NCBI RefSeq assembly: GCF_018873765.1
Contig: NC_057925.1
Location: 3,736,927-3,800,926 of the forward strand
Length of the DNA: 64,000 nucleotides
Reading direction: 5' to 3'
Origin: Telopea speciosissima
Taxonomy: Eukaryota > Streptophyta > Magnoliopsida > Proteales > Proteaceae
Position numbers and translations under genes: made by a program. The notes under the pieces are model-generated. The model was not told the origin of the DNA, ran no database searches, and saw only the letters and a program-made list of their open reading frames with translations. This document shows positions 25,001 through 35,735 of the stretch, piece after piece; within the stretch, counting starts at the first letter, position 1, and every line of letters starts with the position of its first letter.

Positions 25001-28000
25001 TGATATGGCAACACAGTCAGCAGTATGATGGCAGCACAGTCAGTACAGTTACAGAGGCAGTGGCACATGATATAGTACAGTACAGCGATAGAGAAGTTGT
25101 ACAGTTGAGAAATGGCATATGTCAGTACGGGGCAGCTTCTGGACATGTGTGGCAGCACATGATGGCGTTTGGCAGTAGTGTGCATATTTGTACAGTGTCA
25201 GACATGATGTGGCAGTATTGGATTGACAGGCAGTGCTGGGAATGGTGCACAGGTGTCAGAATGCGTTTGGCAGAGGTTTCTGATGATGCACAGTGTGTAC
25301 AAGTATTCCGGCAGTGCTGGACAAGTCAGACAATGAGTTGGCAGTGCAGACAGGCCAAATTCAGCGTGGGCAGGTTTTGGCAGGTATACAGAGGTTTCCG
25401 AGCACATATAGTAGGTGTTTGAAGTATTACACCATGTGTTATTAATGTAAGACTAGAACTAGAATAAGTCTAATCCCAAGCAGGATCAAATTAAAAAAAA
25501 AAATCTCCAAAGAACAAGAAAGAGAGCAATGAGATCCCAAAGAGAACAATGGGATCTCAAAATTGGTTGGAGAAGAATGATGAGATCTCAAAAGATAACC
25601 AAAGAAAGAATAGACTGAAACTAGGGTTTGGAATCAAGAACCAATGGAAGGGGATGGGGGGAAGGTTGGGGTTGGCTATCTCAGCCTGGGCATCTCACCT
25701 ATCCTATCGCAGGATTTCAACATTGCATAAGCAACTTTTCTATTCATTCAAATTCGTGTACAATGCTGGCCTCCCTTATAACTTATATAGAAGACTCAAA
25801 AATAGAGTTAAACACTAAAAAGGAAAGGCCTAACCCAATCCTTAACTAATATGGTATCCTAAATTGATTAGGAAAGTGAAATAATAAAGTAAACAAATTC
25901 AAAACAGGACTCTATCTAAACTAATGAAATAAATCCCGTTTTCCTACTTTCTACCCATATTTTATGTATTAAATTGGCCGATTACAAAATAAACCCATGG
26001 GATCAAAGTCCCAATACATATATGACCCAACCCAAAGTTTTGTTTCAATAAAATAAACCCTTTAGGTGACTTATCTACATCAATTCTCTCCTGCTTGAAA
26101 AAAATTCGACCTCAAATTTTGCAAAATGGAGGAATCAACTTTGTGTGGTGAACATCCGTCTTCAAACCATAATATTACTCAAGCAGCTCCTGGATGTTAG
26201 GAATGTAGTCCTCAAGGCATGCAACTTTCTCTTCATAGAACTCTGGTGGCATGACGAACTCTATGTGCTCGACTTCATAATCAGTTGTCATGTCCATGGG
26301 ATCTTCTACAGTCGTTTCTTCAACCTTCTCTGCTTCAAACTCTTCAATGTATGCCTCGACATTCAAAACATCAAAGACTGACTCTTCCATGACGAAAAAA
26401 ATTGCTTGCACTTCAACAAATCTCATAGATGTCATTGTTATCATCCAGGGTGTCTTCACACTCTTCTCCCTCAAGGGCAGCATTAACAGCCCAATCATCA
26501 TCAAGCTGTGGTTCACACACCAACATCTCCGGAATGGATTCTATAGTTGCGATCACTGAGTTTACCTTCCCTCTTTGCGAGCAGAATTTTGCATAGCATA
26601 GTTGTCAAGGCATCGCCTAGGCAGCGCCTAGGCGTCCAGGCACCTTGGTCGACTTCGGCGCCTTGGACGCCTAGTTGGTGTCGCCTTAAACTTTGGCCCT
26701 CTCCACCGCCTTGGGTCGCCTAACCGCCGTGACAACTATGTTGCATAGTGACCATCACCTAATTATGGAATGAATCTTCGTGGGCAGCCTTGAGTAGATC
26801 TTCAGCATCCATAGCCTTCTCTTGTTGCTCTCCCATCGTCAAAACTTCAACGGCTGCCATAGTAGCATCCCGTGGAGGTGGAGGGTAGAGGGGACCAAAC
26901 GTGGCTTCAAACTTTTGCAATAAATGTTTCAAGTTCTCTTCAACTGTAAATGTCTTTTGCTGGTAATAGTGTTGAAAGGAAAGCTTTCTTTGCATAAGTT
27001 CCGATAGGAACTTGATCTTCAACTCGTGCTTCATCTCTTCCCAAGTCCTAGGTTCACATCTTCTAGCTCTGAGTCTCTCTTCATGGGATTTCCACCATTG
27101 CTTAGCATAACCAGTCAATTGGAAGTGAACAAACCTAAGCTTCTACACCTCTGTTGGGTTGTACCAGTCAAAATATTCAACTAGATAATCCAACCAATCA
27201 AGAAATAGGAGTGGATCTCTTTGTCCAGCAAAGGAACATCTGGCTTCATCTCCCTTGCATTGATATCAACCCTAGGAGGTGATAGGCCCCGATACCAAAT
27301 AATGTAAGACTAGAACCAGAATAGGTCTAATCCTAGGCGGGATCAAATTTAAAAAATCTCCAAAGAACAAGAAAGAGAGCAATGGGATCTCAAAATTGGT
27401 TGGAAAAGAATGATGAGATCTCAAAAGATAACCAACGATAGAATCCCACAAAATTAATGACCTGTTGAAGCAGCAATGATCTTGATGTGGTAATCTTCAA
27501 GAAATCAATGTGACAATCAGTTGAAAGAAATCCCAACAGCTTCGAGCATTCTTGAACTCAATTTGACTGAAACTAGGGTTTGGAATCAAGAACTGATGGA
27601 AGGGGATGGAGGAAGGTTGTGGTTGGCTATCTCAGCCTGGGCATCTCACCCATCCTATCTCAGGATTTCAACATTGCATAAGCAACTTTTCTATTCATTC
27701 AAATTCGTGTACAATGCTGGCCTCCCTTACAAACTTATATAAAAAACCAAAAATAGACTTAAACACTAAAAAGGAAAGGCCAAACCCAATCCTTAACTAA
27801 TAAGGCATCCTAAATTGACTAGGAAAGTGAAATAATAAAGAAAACAGACTCAAAACAGGACTTTAACTAAACTAATGAAGTAAATCCCGTGTTCCTACTT
27901 TCTACCCATATTTTAGGCTCATTAAATTGGCCAATTACAAAATAAACCCATGGGATCAAAGTCCCAATACATATATGATCCAACCCAAAGCTTTTTTTCA

Positions 28001-31000
28001 ATAAAATCAACCCTTTAGGTGACTTATATACATCAGTTATATGTTTATACAGGGTTTGACAGAAGGCTGAAGCAGCAGGTGAAGGCCCTGTAAAGCAAAG
28101 TGTTGATTCCATAGGTTCACGCAGTGGCAGCGTGTTCAGATCTATTTTTGGAATGTTTAATGGCAGAACTGGGCAGTGATCTACATGAAAAATATAGTTC
28201 GTTGAGTCGTGGTTCCAATGAAACTGGTTTCGTACCATTTCGATACCAGACAAGAAAGTTACAGTGTTTTTTTCGTATCGTTGCGCAAAAATAGAGCAAA
28301 TTGGGAGAGTTAATGGACTTTTAAGGAGCATTCTGTCAGTTTTCCTCCGATACGATATGTAGAATTAAGGGCCTGCTAGTCACAAGCATGGTGGCAAAGA
28401 CGGAACTCAAAAATTCCTTGTAATGAAGAAGTTATAGCCTAGATACCCTTTCTGGGCATCTGGTAGGCTAAGGTGTGCTAAAATCTGGAACTACGGAATG
28501 AATTGAATCATAGTTTCAGCGGCACAGATTTGGCCACGTACTCAGATTCCATATTTGTGACTGAGAACATTGCGCGCTTAGGCATGGATAAGGCCAATTA
28601 GAGAGATTCTCCTGCAGCCCCTGTTATTGGCTGGGCGTAGGAGTGTTGATGTACTGCGACACATTGAATCAGGAACAGCTCCCGTGTGACATTGACGTAC
28701 CAGTGAGCGTGGAAGATTCTGATTTGAAATGTTTTATTCGCCGCAAGTTCAAGGCTGCTTCGGTGTTACACGGATATACGTCTACCGCCAGATAGATTTT
28801 GTTTTACAGGTCGTCATCGCTCCCGCAAAGCGCTAACGGAACGACAAAATCGGATGATCATAAATCACCCGCCTTTTTCAAGAGATGATCAAACGGTCAT
28901 CAATTGCTGCCACCGTAGACCCTCGGTGGTCCTTGTTATCGTGTAAAACAGAGTACCGTCTGCCCCATAAAAGATTCCTTTTGAGAAGCTATTAGAGCTC
29001 CCGCTCTCATTTTGTTGTTATGTGACGGAACTGATTCTGATCGAAGGTTCCTCATTGCACGCGCACTTTATACAAGATTCAGTGTCTATATCTCAGCAAC
29101 AGCACGTTATACGTCATGATTTTGTCAGCAAAATTACAATTTTGCCCTGGCTTCGGGGTTTCATTGAAACTGAGATAACTCTCGTTTTAACTCTGTTTTG
29201 CGAGCCGCGAGTTGTTATGCGTTCACAGAAACGATAGGAACATCCCTACGCATAGAAAAATAAGGAAAACGTAATAGAAATCACGATTTTCACAGAAGAA
29301 GATATTTCAAGGTTTTCTTGATCCACATGCACATGGTCAGCGTGCAACGTACTGATTGGACTCCAAAAGACACAATGGAGTGTGGGAATATCCAAGGAGA
29401 GGTATAATATGATTCCAAAGCCTAACATTGAAGATCGTAGCACACCTGGGTTGATTCTATGCATTGGGGTAAATAGTCGTCAGTGGGATTATACAGCTAG
29501 AGGTAATTCGCATCCACAAGTCCCTATTTTGTTTGTCTAGTGTTTAGTTAATGTTGATAAACCAAGACCATTGATGTATTAGGGGCGATTTGTAATTTTC
29601 TGGTTTTATATTGTGAACCTAGTAAGTTGAGACTAGTCTATGGTTAAGGGATTGAAGTCCTTGCCTTTTCGTCAAGGGTTGAAGCAGGACAATGTTCTTG
29701 AGTCATTATTGTGGCTAAAACACAGCACTCAGGGTTGTAACCCTTGCACTTGTGTAGGCAAGTGCTGAAGCAGGATAGGGTGTTCCTAAGCAGTAACTTG
29801 CAGTTAAAAATCATTAATGACTGAGTAGAAGTTGAGGTCAGTTTGACCATTACAAGATGTTCTCCTTTTTCATAGAAATGGGGATCATAGATCAATATCC
29901 GCAATGCAGTTCATCCAACGATAAACCTAATCCGAATTATAGAGCTACGACACAATCAAACCCGAACGAACAAAATGTTGAAAGAGCTGTCAATGCATCT
30001 ATGCGTGTGTGCCAGTTGTGAGTGTCGTGCCATTAGTGTTAATATATACAGTGTCATCAGTGTTGGGAATACCAAGGTCCAAGGGTGTGTTGCAACGTAT
30101 GTTGGGAATAAATTGGAAGATTTTTTAGTGAACCTGATTCACCCCCTTTGTGTGTCAACCTGGGAATATTAATAAGTTCAGTTTGGTCAAGATCAAAGGA
30201 TAGAATCACAATCACCATTAAAGACCATAACCTAACATTTTGGGTTGACAATTCCATAAAATCAATACAACAAACTCAGCCTTATCCCAACTAAATGAGG
30301 TCGGCTACATGGATCCTTGCCCTCTAATCAGGCTTTATTCAAGGTCATACTTGATACAAGGCCTAAGCTATGCATGCCTTTCCTCACCACTTCTTCTAAG
30401 GTCATTTTAGGTCTACCCCTGACTCTTTTAATTCCTTCAATCTGAATCAAATCACACCTCCATACTGGGGCATCCAAAGGCCTCTGTTGAACATGGGCAT
30501 GCCACCTCAAACGACTTTCTCGTAGCTTATCATGTATCAAAGGTACTCCCAAATCAGCTCTAATATGATCATTCCTAGTACTAGAGAAAATAATGGGGGT
30601 TAGAAACAAGGAGAAGATGAAAGAAAACTATACGCGGCAAAAAGATCAGAGAAAATAATGCAGAATCGATCTCAAACTAAGGAAGAACTAGTAGGAGATC
30701 AATTGCAACAAAATCACAATAGGGACAAATCAGTATTGATAACATACATTCTAACTCTCTTGTTTTCTTTTACATATGAAAGAAGAAATAAAAAAGATAT
30801 GACATTAGATTCACCACCAAAGGCCTATGGGAATGGAATCACCACCAAACCCAACCTGTCGATTCACCACAACAGGGTTGTGTCTGATAAACACAACAAC
30901 AAGTTCTGAATCACCACAGAACACTAAAAGGCGCAAGCCAATAACTCATTCACTCCATCCCCCCTCCTCCATTACAACAGAACAGTACTGAAATAAACGA

Positions 31001-31893
31001 ACAAAAACAAAGAAATAGAAACTTACTAACTTGGGTATTACCGTATTACAAGGAATAGAAACTTAATCAAATCTTCAGCCAAAGAAATATTGTAACAACC
31101 AAATCTTCTAGATATTCTCCTCTCCACGCAAATCACATGGGGCCCACTCCATTCAATTTCTAGATGTGCATGCCATATTATGGGTAGAATTTAGGCCTTA
31201 AGGTGAACTATAATATGTGCCATATGGGTCTGGTTTCAACTTGAACTGCATCAGAAAAATTATCACTAGTACCACCAAGAATGACTAAAGATTAAATTTA
31301 ATGGAACTTATCACGAGAACAACAGATGTACCAATTTTTAGAAAACTCTCGACTGTTGCTACAATTTTCTTCCCAATGCTTATAATGGCATTAGTGGCAA
31401 ACGAAGGCAATGTACAGCAGATGTTTTTTTTTTTCAGGGGGTTCTACAAAGATTCTTCCTTTTCGATTTTGTTCCATATTTATAACGGCTTCCAGGCAAT
31501 GACGACGATGACATAATGAAAAACAAGGTGTACAAAGAGCAGCATTGAATAATACTACCTTACACAACGGAAAACATCTACATCAGGAAACGGGATACAA
31601 GATATCATACCTCGGAGATCAATGGGCAAGCCTGGAAGAGGCTTGTCCTCACTTCCTTCAGACATTGCCTGTGTAACGAACTTGTTACATCTTACAGTTA
31701 CAGGACTAGATGTGAAGTTCCGGATGAAACGTTGCGCAGACGATATATGAGAAGAGCTCGTAAGCGTAGACCGTGCGGTGCCTCTGGCCTCTGAGACAAA
31801 AAATGCACTGGTACCGTTGAAATTTTTGGGAGAAGAATAAATACAGGACCTTGCTGCTGCCATTTGAAGTCCAGAAGCCGAAGTTGCCGCCAT
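19066..31893 (-). CDS. MOD1: Enoyl-ACP reductase [NADH], plastid (FabI type)
   Basis: Twelve coding exons on the minus strand: 31893-31611, 23846-23737, 23633-23578, 23479-23395, 23300-23253, 21285-21211, 21132-21021, 20888-20837, 20739-20688, 20597-20540, 19413-19315 and 19238-19066. Together they give 400 aa with all phases consistent. The enzyme makes the last reduction of each plastid FAS II cycle, enoyl-ACP to acyl-ACP with NADH. Residues 1 to about 75 are Ser/Ala/Arg-rich, a chloroplast transit peptide. The dinucleotide-binding motif [17 protein letters not shown] starts near 99. Tyr241 (ASSYSF) and the pair Tyr275/Lys283 ([10 protein letters not shown]) are the expected catalytic residues; plant ENRs space the latter two as here. 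Arabidopsis MOD1 is 390 aa. The intron after exon 7 has a GC donor. Intron 1 is 7.8 kb and full of transposons. A second in-frame ATG lies ten codons after the chosen start. Confidence 0.96.
22044..22643. repeat. Direct repeat resembling retrotransposon LTR ends, in an ENR intron
   Basis: Two adjacent units (about 22044-22360 and 22361-22643) share TAAACTTGCT, TAGTTTCTATTCTTGTAATG or its variant, ACATTATAAATAAAGAGGAA, GAGCCCACAGTTT and ATGGAGCAGCAGCTTGTGGT. TATAAATAAAGAGG looks like a TATA box with start region, and the layout resembles the U3/R end of an LTR. The unit is plausibly a solo LTR with an internal tandem duplication, inserted between ENR exons 5 and 6. No internal retroelement genes are present. 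Confidence 0.6.
24870..25442. repeat. Low-complexity GGCAGT-rich region in ENR intron 1
   Basis: Dense imperfect repetition of GGCAGT, CAGTAT and ACAGTCAG motifs. It generates a 145-codon plus-strand open frame (24985-25422) of unusual composition (many W, Q, V, C) with no recognisable domain. The frame is best explained by the repeat. It ends at the 5-bp target duplication of the LTR element at 25443 and appears to resume at 28041 with GCAGGTGAAGG and GGCAGCGTG. Confidence 0.5.
26175..27118 (-). pseudogene. Degenerate gag-like region of the LTR element
   Basis: The frame at 27118-26759 reads [16 protein letters not shown] and [16 protein letters not shown], the pattern of a Ty3-gypsy-type gag domain (Trp-rich, then a W-x-x-h-K-x-x-h-K-x-x-F block). 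A second acidic frame at 26516-26175 continues the internal region. The MITE at 26597-26740 separates them. No protease, reverse transcriptase or integrase is present. Confidence 0.6.
26597..26740. mobile_element. MITE nested in the LTR element, 8-bp target duplication
   Basis: The 144-bp element begins CATAGTTGTCA and ends TGACAACTATG. It is flanked by perfect TTGCATAG at 26589-26596 and 26741-26748. The interior is rich in CGCCTAGG/CGCCTTGG motifs. A degenerate relative is at about 54412-54535. The 8-bp duplication suggests the hAT superfamily. It must be younger than its host retroelement. Confidence 0.9.
28041..30257. other. ENR intron 1, unassigned repeat-like sequence
   Basis: No gene found. 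CCCCTTTGTGTGTCAACC near 30141 and GTGAACCTGATTC just before it resemble copia-element LTR or leader sequence, and the stretch from 29640 (repeated AAGCAGGA and AAGTGCTGAAGC motifs) looks retroelement-derived. Element borders could not be defined. Confidence 0.35.
30258..30600 (-). pseudogene. 5'-truncated LINE 3' end
   Basis: The minus-strand translation reads [20 protein letters not shown], then [16 protein letters not shown], a hallmark C-terminus of a widespread plant L1-type LINE. It is followed by CCTCATTTAGTTGGGATAAG and a TTG-rich tail (GAGTTTGTTGTATTG). An in-frame stop replaces the usual continuation after TLNKA. Only about 0.34 kb of the element is present. It lies inside ENR intron 1. 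Confidence 0.8.
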
Positions 31894-31930
31894 CTCCAAT
31901 AAATGAAATCCAGCAGAAAGTAAAATAAAT

Positions 31931-32225
31931 CTGTATAAATATAACAGAATCAGAAGAAACAACTCCAACTCTATAAAAGCGAAAAATGGATAATTCTCAC
32001 TAATGAGAGCTCAAAAAAGAGAAGAAACCCATAGAAATGAGCTCACGGGACAGAGAAATTTTAAGAAAACAACATCATTGAAGAAATCTAAAACGAAATC
32101 GGACGAAAGCGTTAAACAAAATACAGATCACCTGAAATCCAAAGCAAATTTCTCAGAACAAAATCACACCACGTTGAAATCTCTTTTTTCTCTCAAAATC
32201 GATGGTCACATTTCCGGGATCTCAC
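31931..32225 (-). other. Probable 5' UTR intron of the ENR gene
   Basis: On the minus strand CACAGAG followed by GTGAGATCC is a good donor at 32225, and TTATACAG at 31931 is a good acceptor. Together they would join a non-coding first exon (about 32345-32226) to the coding exon. This is inferred from splice consensus only. Confidence 0.5.
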
Positions 32226-32323
32226 CTCTGTGGGAACGAAATGGCTGCGGTAGACAGTTGGCCTGTGAAAGCTCGGCTACGAATAAGAAAAAAAATCCTC
32301 AGTTCCCCTCGCTTCTACCAGGG

Positions 32324-32383
32324 GTAGTCTTCTCCAAAAGCTTCAGAAGCGTTTGGAGAAAAGGAAGGACTACTATATATAAA
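32324..32383 (-). promoter_or_regulatory. ENR TATA box beside a palindrome
   Basis: Minus-strand TTTATATATAGTA at 32383-32371 is a TATA box. Starting under it, 32324-32373 forms an inverted repeat: GTAGTC and CTTCTCCAAA on one side, TTTGGAGAA and GACTAC on the other, with GCTTCAGAAGC at the centre. The expected transcription start (about 30 bp downstream, near 32345) would fall at the centre of the palindrome. Confidence 0.55.
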
Positions 32384-32496
32384 TTTCGATGGAATCGAGG
32401 CTCCTATGGGTTCGAAACTATTTAGCGAGCTTTGAAAATGCCGAGGATTAATTAAACAGATCAGATTCTCTCTTTAGGGTTTTAAGGTATTGATAA

Positions 32497-32645
32497 GAAA
32501 TGTTCTCTACACTACCTCAGCGCAGCTGCACCCAGGCACATGCGGCGGGATACCGTGACCATTTCGGTCATTCAAAGGGTTGGACAGTCATTTCGTCTAC
32601 CCTATGTATCTTAATCCATCCTGCGCCCAGTGCAAAGAACATTTT
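32497..32645. repeat. Foldback element, imperfect
   Basis: ATGTTCTCTACACTACC and CAGCGCAGCTGCACCC on the left face CCATCCTGCGCCCAG and TGCAAAGAACATTTTT on the right. The interior contains GACCATTTCGGTC and CAGTCATTTCGTC. The stem is more decayed than in its neighbours. Confidence 0.5.
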
Positions 32646-32694
32646 TCCAAGAAAAAATTACAAGTCTATCAAAAACAGATTAAAAAATGGGCAA

Positions 32695-32839
32695 GAGATC
32701 TCCACTTGGTCGCATGGTCTCTACACAAGTGTCTGGGCCAGTGGGAAAGCACACCTAGGTATCTATCTAAGGGAAGATGCATCATTTCACGGTGCCTTAT
32801 AAGAGGGCATATAAAACACCACCAAGTAGAGATCTTTTT
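32695..32839. repeat. Foldback element, outer stem only
   Basis: AGAGATCTCCACTTGGTCG on the left is complementary to CACCAAGTAGAGATCTTTTT on the right. The middle no longer pairs well. It sits in a cluster of three foldbacks upstream of the ENR gene. Confidence 0.55.
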
Positions 32840-32860
32840 CCCTAAAAAAATTTAGGGAGA

Positions 32861-32987
32861 ATGTTCTCTGTACCGCAACGTAAGCTGCGCCTAGGCACAT
32901 GGGCCTGCCACTCAAGGGGGTAGGGTGGTCATTGCACCCATCCCCATGTGTCTGGCCGCAGCCTGTGCTGCGGCACAAAGAATAGCG
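32861..32987. repeat. Foldback element
   Basis: Left arm ATGTTCTCTGTACCGCA and GCTGCGCCTAGGCACATGGG; right arm CCCATGTGTCTGGCCGCAGC and TGCGGCACAAAGAATAG. GGTGGTCATTGCACCC in the middle is the partly shared core motif of the family. Confidence 0.7.
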
Positions 32988-33225
32988 CCCCAAAAATTTA
33001 CAAATGCCTATATATATGGAGACAGATGAGTATGGTTCCATCTAAAGAGTGTGGGTGATTCACCTAACAGTGATGCACCTAATTAATAGTCGAAACATAT
33101 TGTCATCCATCATCTTGGTAATCTTGGATTATTTTAAGACTTTATTTTATTAGTTGGTCAATTCTAATTGAGTTGAACTTGACATGCGAGCAAAGGACCT
33201 TTGGATCTACATCTTTACAAAATTT

Positions 33226-33523
33226 CAATCCTTAACTACTTTTGTGTCTTCCTCGGATTTGGATCTTTTGCGGCCTAGCGTTGAGCGGCCATCATGCTGC
33301 ACTCAACCCACAGGTTGCCACGTGGAATTAATGCCGATTCAATGGTTGGTGGATGGTGGCTTAAAATTTTTGAATTGTGATCGGCAATTTTGAATTTTGA
33401 AAGGCCATCATCCACCAACCATTGGACATGGCGGCTTGTAGGTTGAGCACAGCATGATGGCCCCTCAAACCCAGGCCATGGAGGATCCAAATCCAAGGAA
33501 GACACGAAAGTATTTAAAGATTG
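33226..33523. mobile_element. MITE of about 300 bp with long terminal inverted repeats, copy 1
   Basis: The left end CAATCCTTAACTACTTTTGT and GTCTTCCTCGGATTTGGATC is mirrored by GATCCAAATCCAAGGAAGAC and ACGAAAGTATTTAAAGATTG. The arms extend through GCGGCCATCATGCTG and CAATGGTTGGTGGATGGTGG, so nearly the whole element folds. A related copy is at 62388-62645. Confidence 0.85.
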
Positions 33524-35288
33524 AAAAATCAAGAATTTTTTTTTCGATATAAAACAAATTGATTCCATTTCAACGGCTCTCATATGTAATCAATGCTACC
33601 AGACCAATCCAAGCAGTTGAATCTTTTCCACTTTCTTCAAAATACCTTGGCCAAATCTCATATAATACTAACACAAATAAATCTGTATATGTAATCAAGT
33701 TTTTTTTTTTTTTTTTGGGTAGAAATGTAATCAAGTTAGTTACAACAAATATTGTAACGCCTCTTCTCAACCCTCTCCTCTATATTCTGTTCACCTTAAA
33801 ATTAGGGATAACTTGTGTAATTTCACGTTAGACTTTTATAGAATGTGGGTATTTTTGGTAAATGAAAAGATCAAACACTTCTCCTTCCTTATCCACAATC
33901 CCCAATATTCCTTTCATCAAATAAATAAATAAAAACCCCAATATTCCTATCTGCCTAACTGCCAACTTCCCCCCCCCCTCCCTAAAGCTTTCATTTGGCT
34001 TCAGCCCATCAAGAAAGATTCAGACCTTCTATGGCCTCCATAATGGCAGCCATCATCCTGCCCAGGTTGGTGAGAATGACACGTGGAGATTCCACAATCT
34101 AACGGTGAGGTTTAAAAAAATTTAAATTGCCTTTAAAATGATGGGTTCTCCTACCAAACCAACATAGACCGGTTCGATCAGACCAAACTGATCTTGAATC
34201 CCAAGACAAAATCCTAAGTCAGCCATCGTCTTCTTCCTCTCAGATCTCCCCTCTGCTCTATTTCCATCTCTCCTCTCCGTGAAAGGGCGCTATCTTTTTG
34301 TGGCTTCGGCCCATCCAATTGGAACTTCTTTTTTTTTTTTGATAATAAATCTGGTTTATTTATCAAATTGATGCACCGGTGACCATTTTTTTTTTTTGGG
34401 TGGATAGATAAGCCCAAGGGGAATTGAACTCATGACCTTTTAGATCGTAAGGAGTTGGTACTTGCCAATTGAATGGTCACAATTTACGAATAAATAAGCC
34501 TGACCATATCTCCAACAAGCAATGGTATGAAAATACGGTGTTATATAGATAGGAATGCATTAGGATTTTGTTTAAAGATCGCGGTCACACACACACACAA
34601 AGATGGGGTTGGTTTGAGGGGCTGATGATCACATGATAAAGGACCCAAGGGGCAAGGCTTCTAGTGTTCAAGCAACAAGGCTTGTTGGACGAAGACACAT
34701 CCAACCATCCATTTGAAATCAAAGGATGAAACTAGTTTTTTACTTATTCTATGGGCGCTGCTAAAGTAATTGAAGAGAAAAATGTTAACACTGAGAACAC
34801 TAAACACCGAACATCAAATTTGAAAGAAAAACAAAAGAAAGAATGAGAAAGCATAACAAGGAAAGAGATAGCCAATATAATACCTCTTTATTCCTCACTT
34901 TATATGAGGATGTCACAGGTGAATTGTCTTTTGTGGACAACATCTTTTTGTATATAGCCCTCCAATCATATCAGTCCGATCCATCAATAAGCTATGGTGG
35001 AATTCACATACATTTTCTGGACTGGTGATCTCTATCTTAGGTTGGATTACTTAGATTATGTTGATGATGACACCTATAGGGCTGTTGTGTGTTGGATTTT
35101 AAACATTTCTTTAGGCATATTATGACATGATTGTTTTTGGAGGAATGACTCCGTGGTTGGCAAGAATATTCTAATAGTTTTTGAGCATCCCCAAAATTTG
35201 ATGTGGTACTAACGTAGGCATAGGGGTCTCATGTAATTTAAAACTTGTAGTATTAAGTGTCAAACTTTCTTTTTTTTTACATTGATGT
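33524..35288. other. Intergenic
   Basis: No gene recognised. Several T runs (about 33701-33717, 34328-34340, 34387-34397) look like old retroposon tails. Sequence after the last one (GAACTCATGACCTTTTAG) may be a decayed retroposon. A short (CA)n tract lies at about 34588-34600. Confidence 0.35.
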
Positions 35289-35735
35289 TTTTTTTTTTTG
35301 TGGTTGAAAATGAATTTAGTCAAAAAGACGTGAAAATCTCATGGATAAAGGATTACAGTGATCTGAATTCATGGATTGAAAACGGGCAAAACGGGCCAAA
35401 CTGTCACAGACAAAGTCCTCATTGCCAGAGAGTCAGCTAGGCTATTAAACTCTCTTGGAACGAACAAGAAATTACATGATTCAAAGAAAGACTTTAAACA
35501 TAAAATATCCTCAAGAATAGGTTTGCGGATAAGAGATGTTGTTGAAACCTCATGTTGCAAATAATTTATCACCTCCTTATTAATTATCTTCTTCCACCTC
35601 GAGTTGAACAAAGTCCTCTGATATAGCCTCCAACATCATCGAACGTATCGCCAATGCTTCTCCGACCACTGGTAAAGAGAAAGATGCTGGCTCAGAGATA
35701 ATGAAACGTGGCTAACCATGAGGGTCCTGGCAAAT
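35289..35735 (-). pseudogene. LINE 3' end with RNase H-like relic
   Basis: A T run at about 35289-35300 marks the poly-A tail of a minus-strand insertion. The minus-strand translation gives EALAIRSMMLEAISEDFVQL, then after a frameshift CNFLFVPREFNSLADSLAMR. Both match the plant LINE RNase H-like (RVT_3) pattern, including the usual A-x-x-L-A block near the end. It is 5' truncated and frameshifted. Confidence 0.7.

Larger units (their letters stand above)
25443..28035 (-). mobile_element. Non-autonomous LTR retrotransposon in ENR intron 1
   Basis: Two direct repeats, 25443-26082 (3' LTR) and 27300-28035 (5' LTR), flank about 1.2 kb. Both begin TAATGTAAGACTAGAAC and end ACATCA on the plus strand. 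A perfect 5-bp target duplication GTTAT lies at 25438-25442 and 28036-28040. In minus orientation the 5' LTR is followed by TTGGTATCGGGGCC, a primer-binding site like the initiator-Met tRNA type, and the 3' LTR is preceded by purine-rich GCAGGAGAGAAT. The 3' LTR lacks about 100-130 bp present in the 5' LTR (near 27440-27560). The interior has only gag-like sequence, so the element depends on others. A MITE is nested in it. Confidence 0.92.

Noticed and set aside
24985-25422. 145-codon plus-strand open frame as a possible new gene
   Set aside because: It is made of GGCAGT-type repetition, has odd composition, lies in an intron of ENR and shows no domain or splice context.
28117-28331. Frames crossing the right end of the LTR element (27867-28331)
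   Set aside because: They read through an LTR border and carry no conserved motif.
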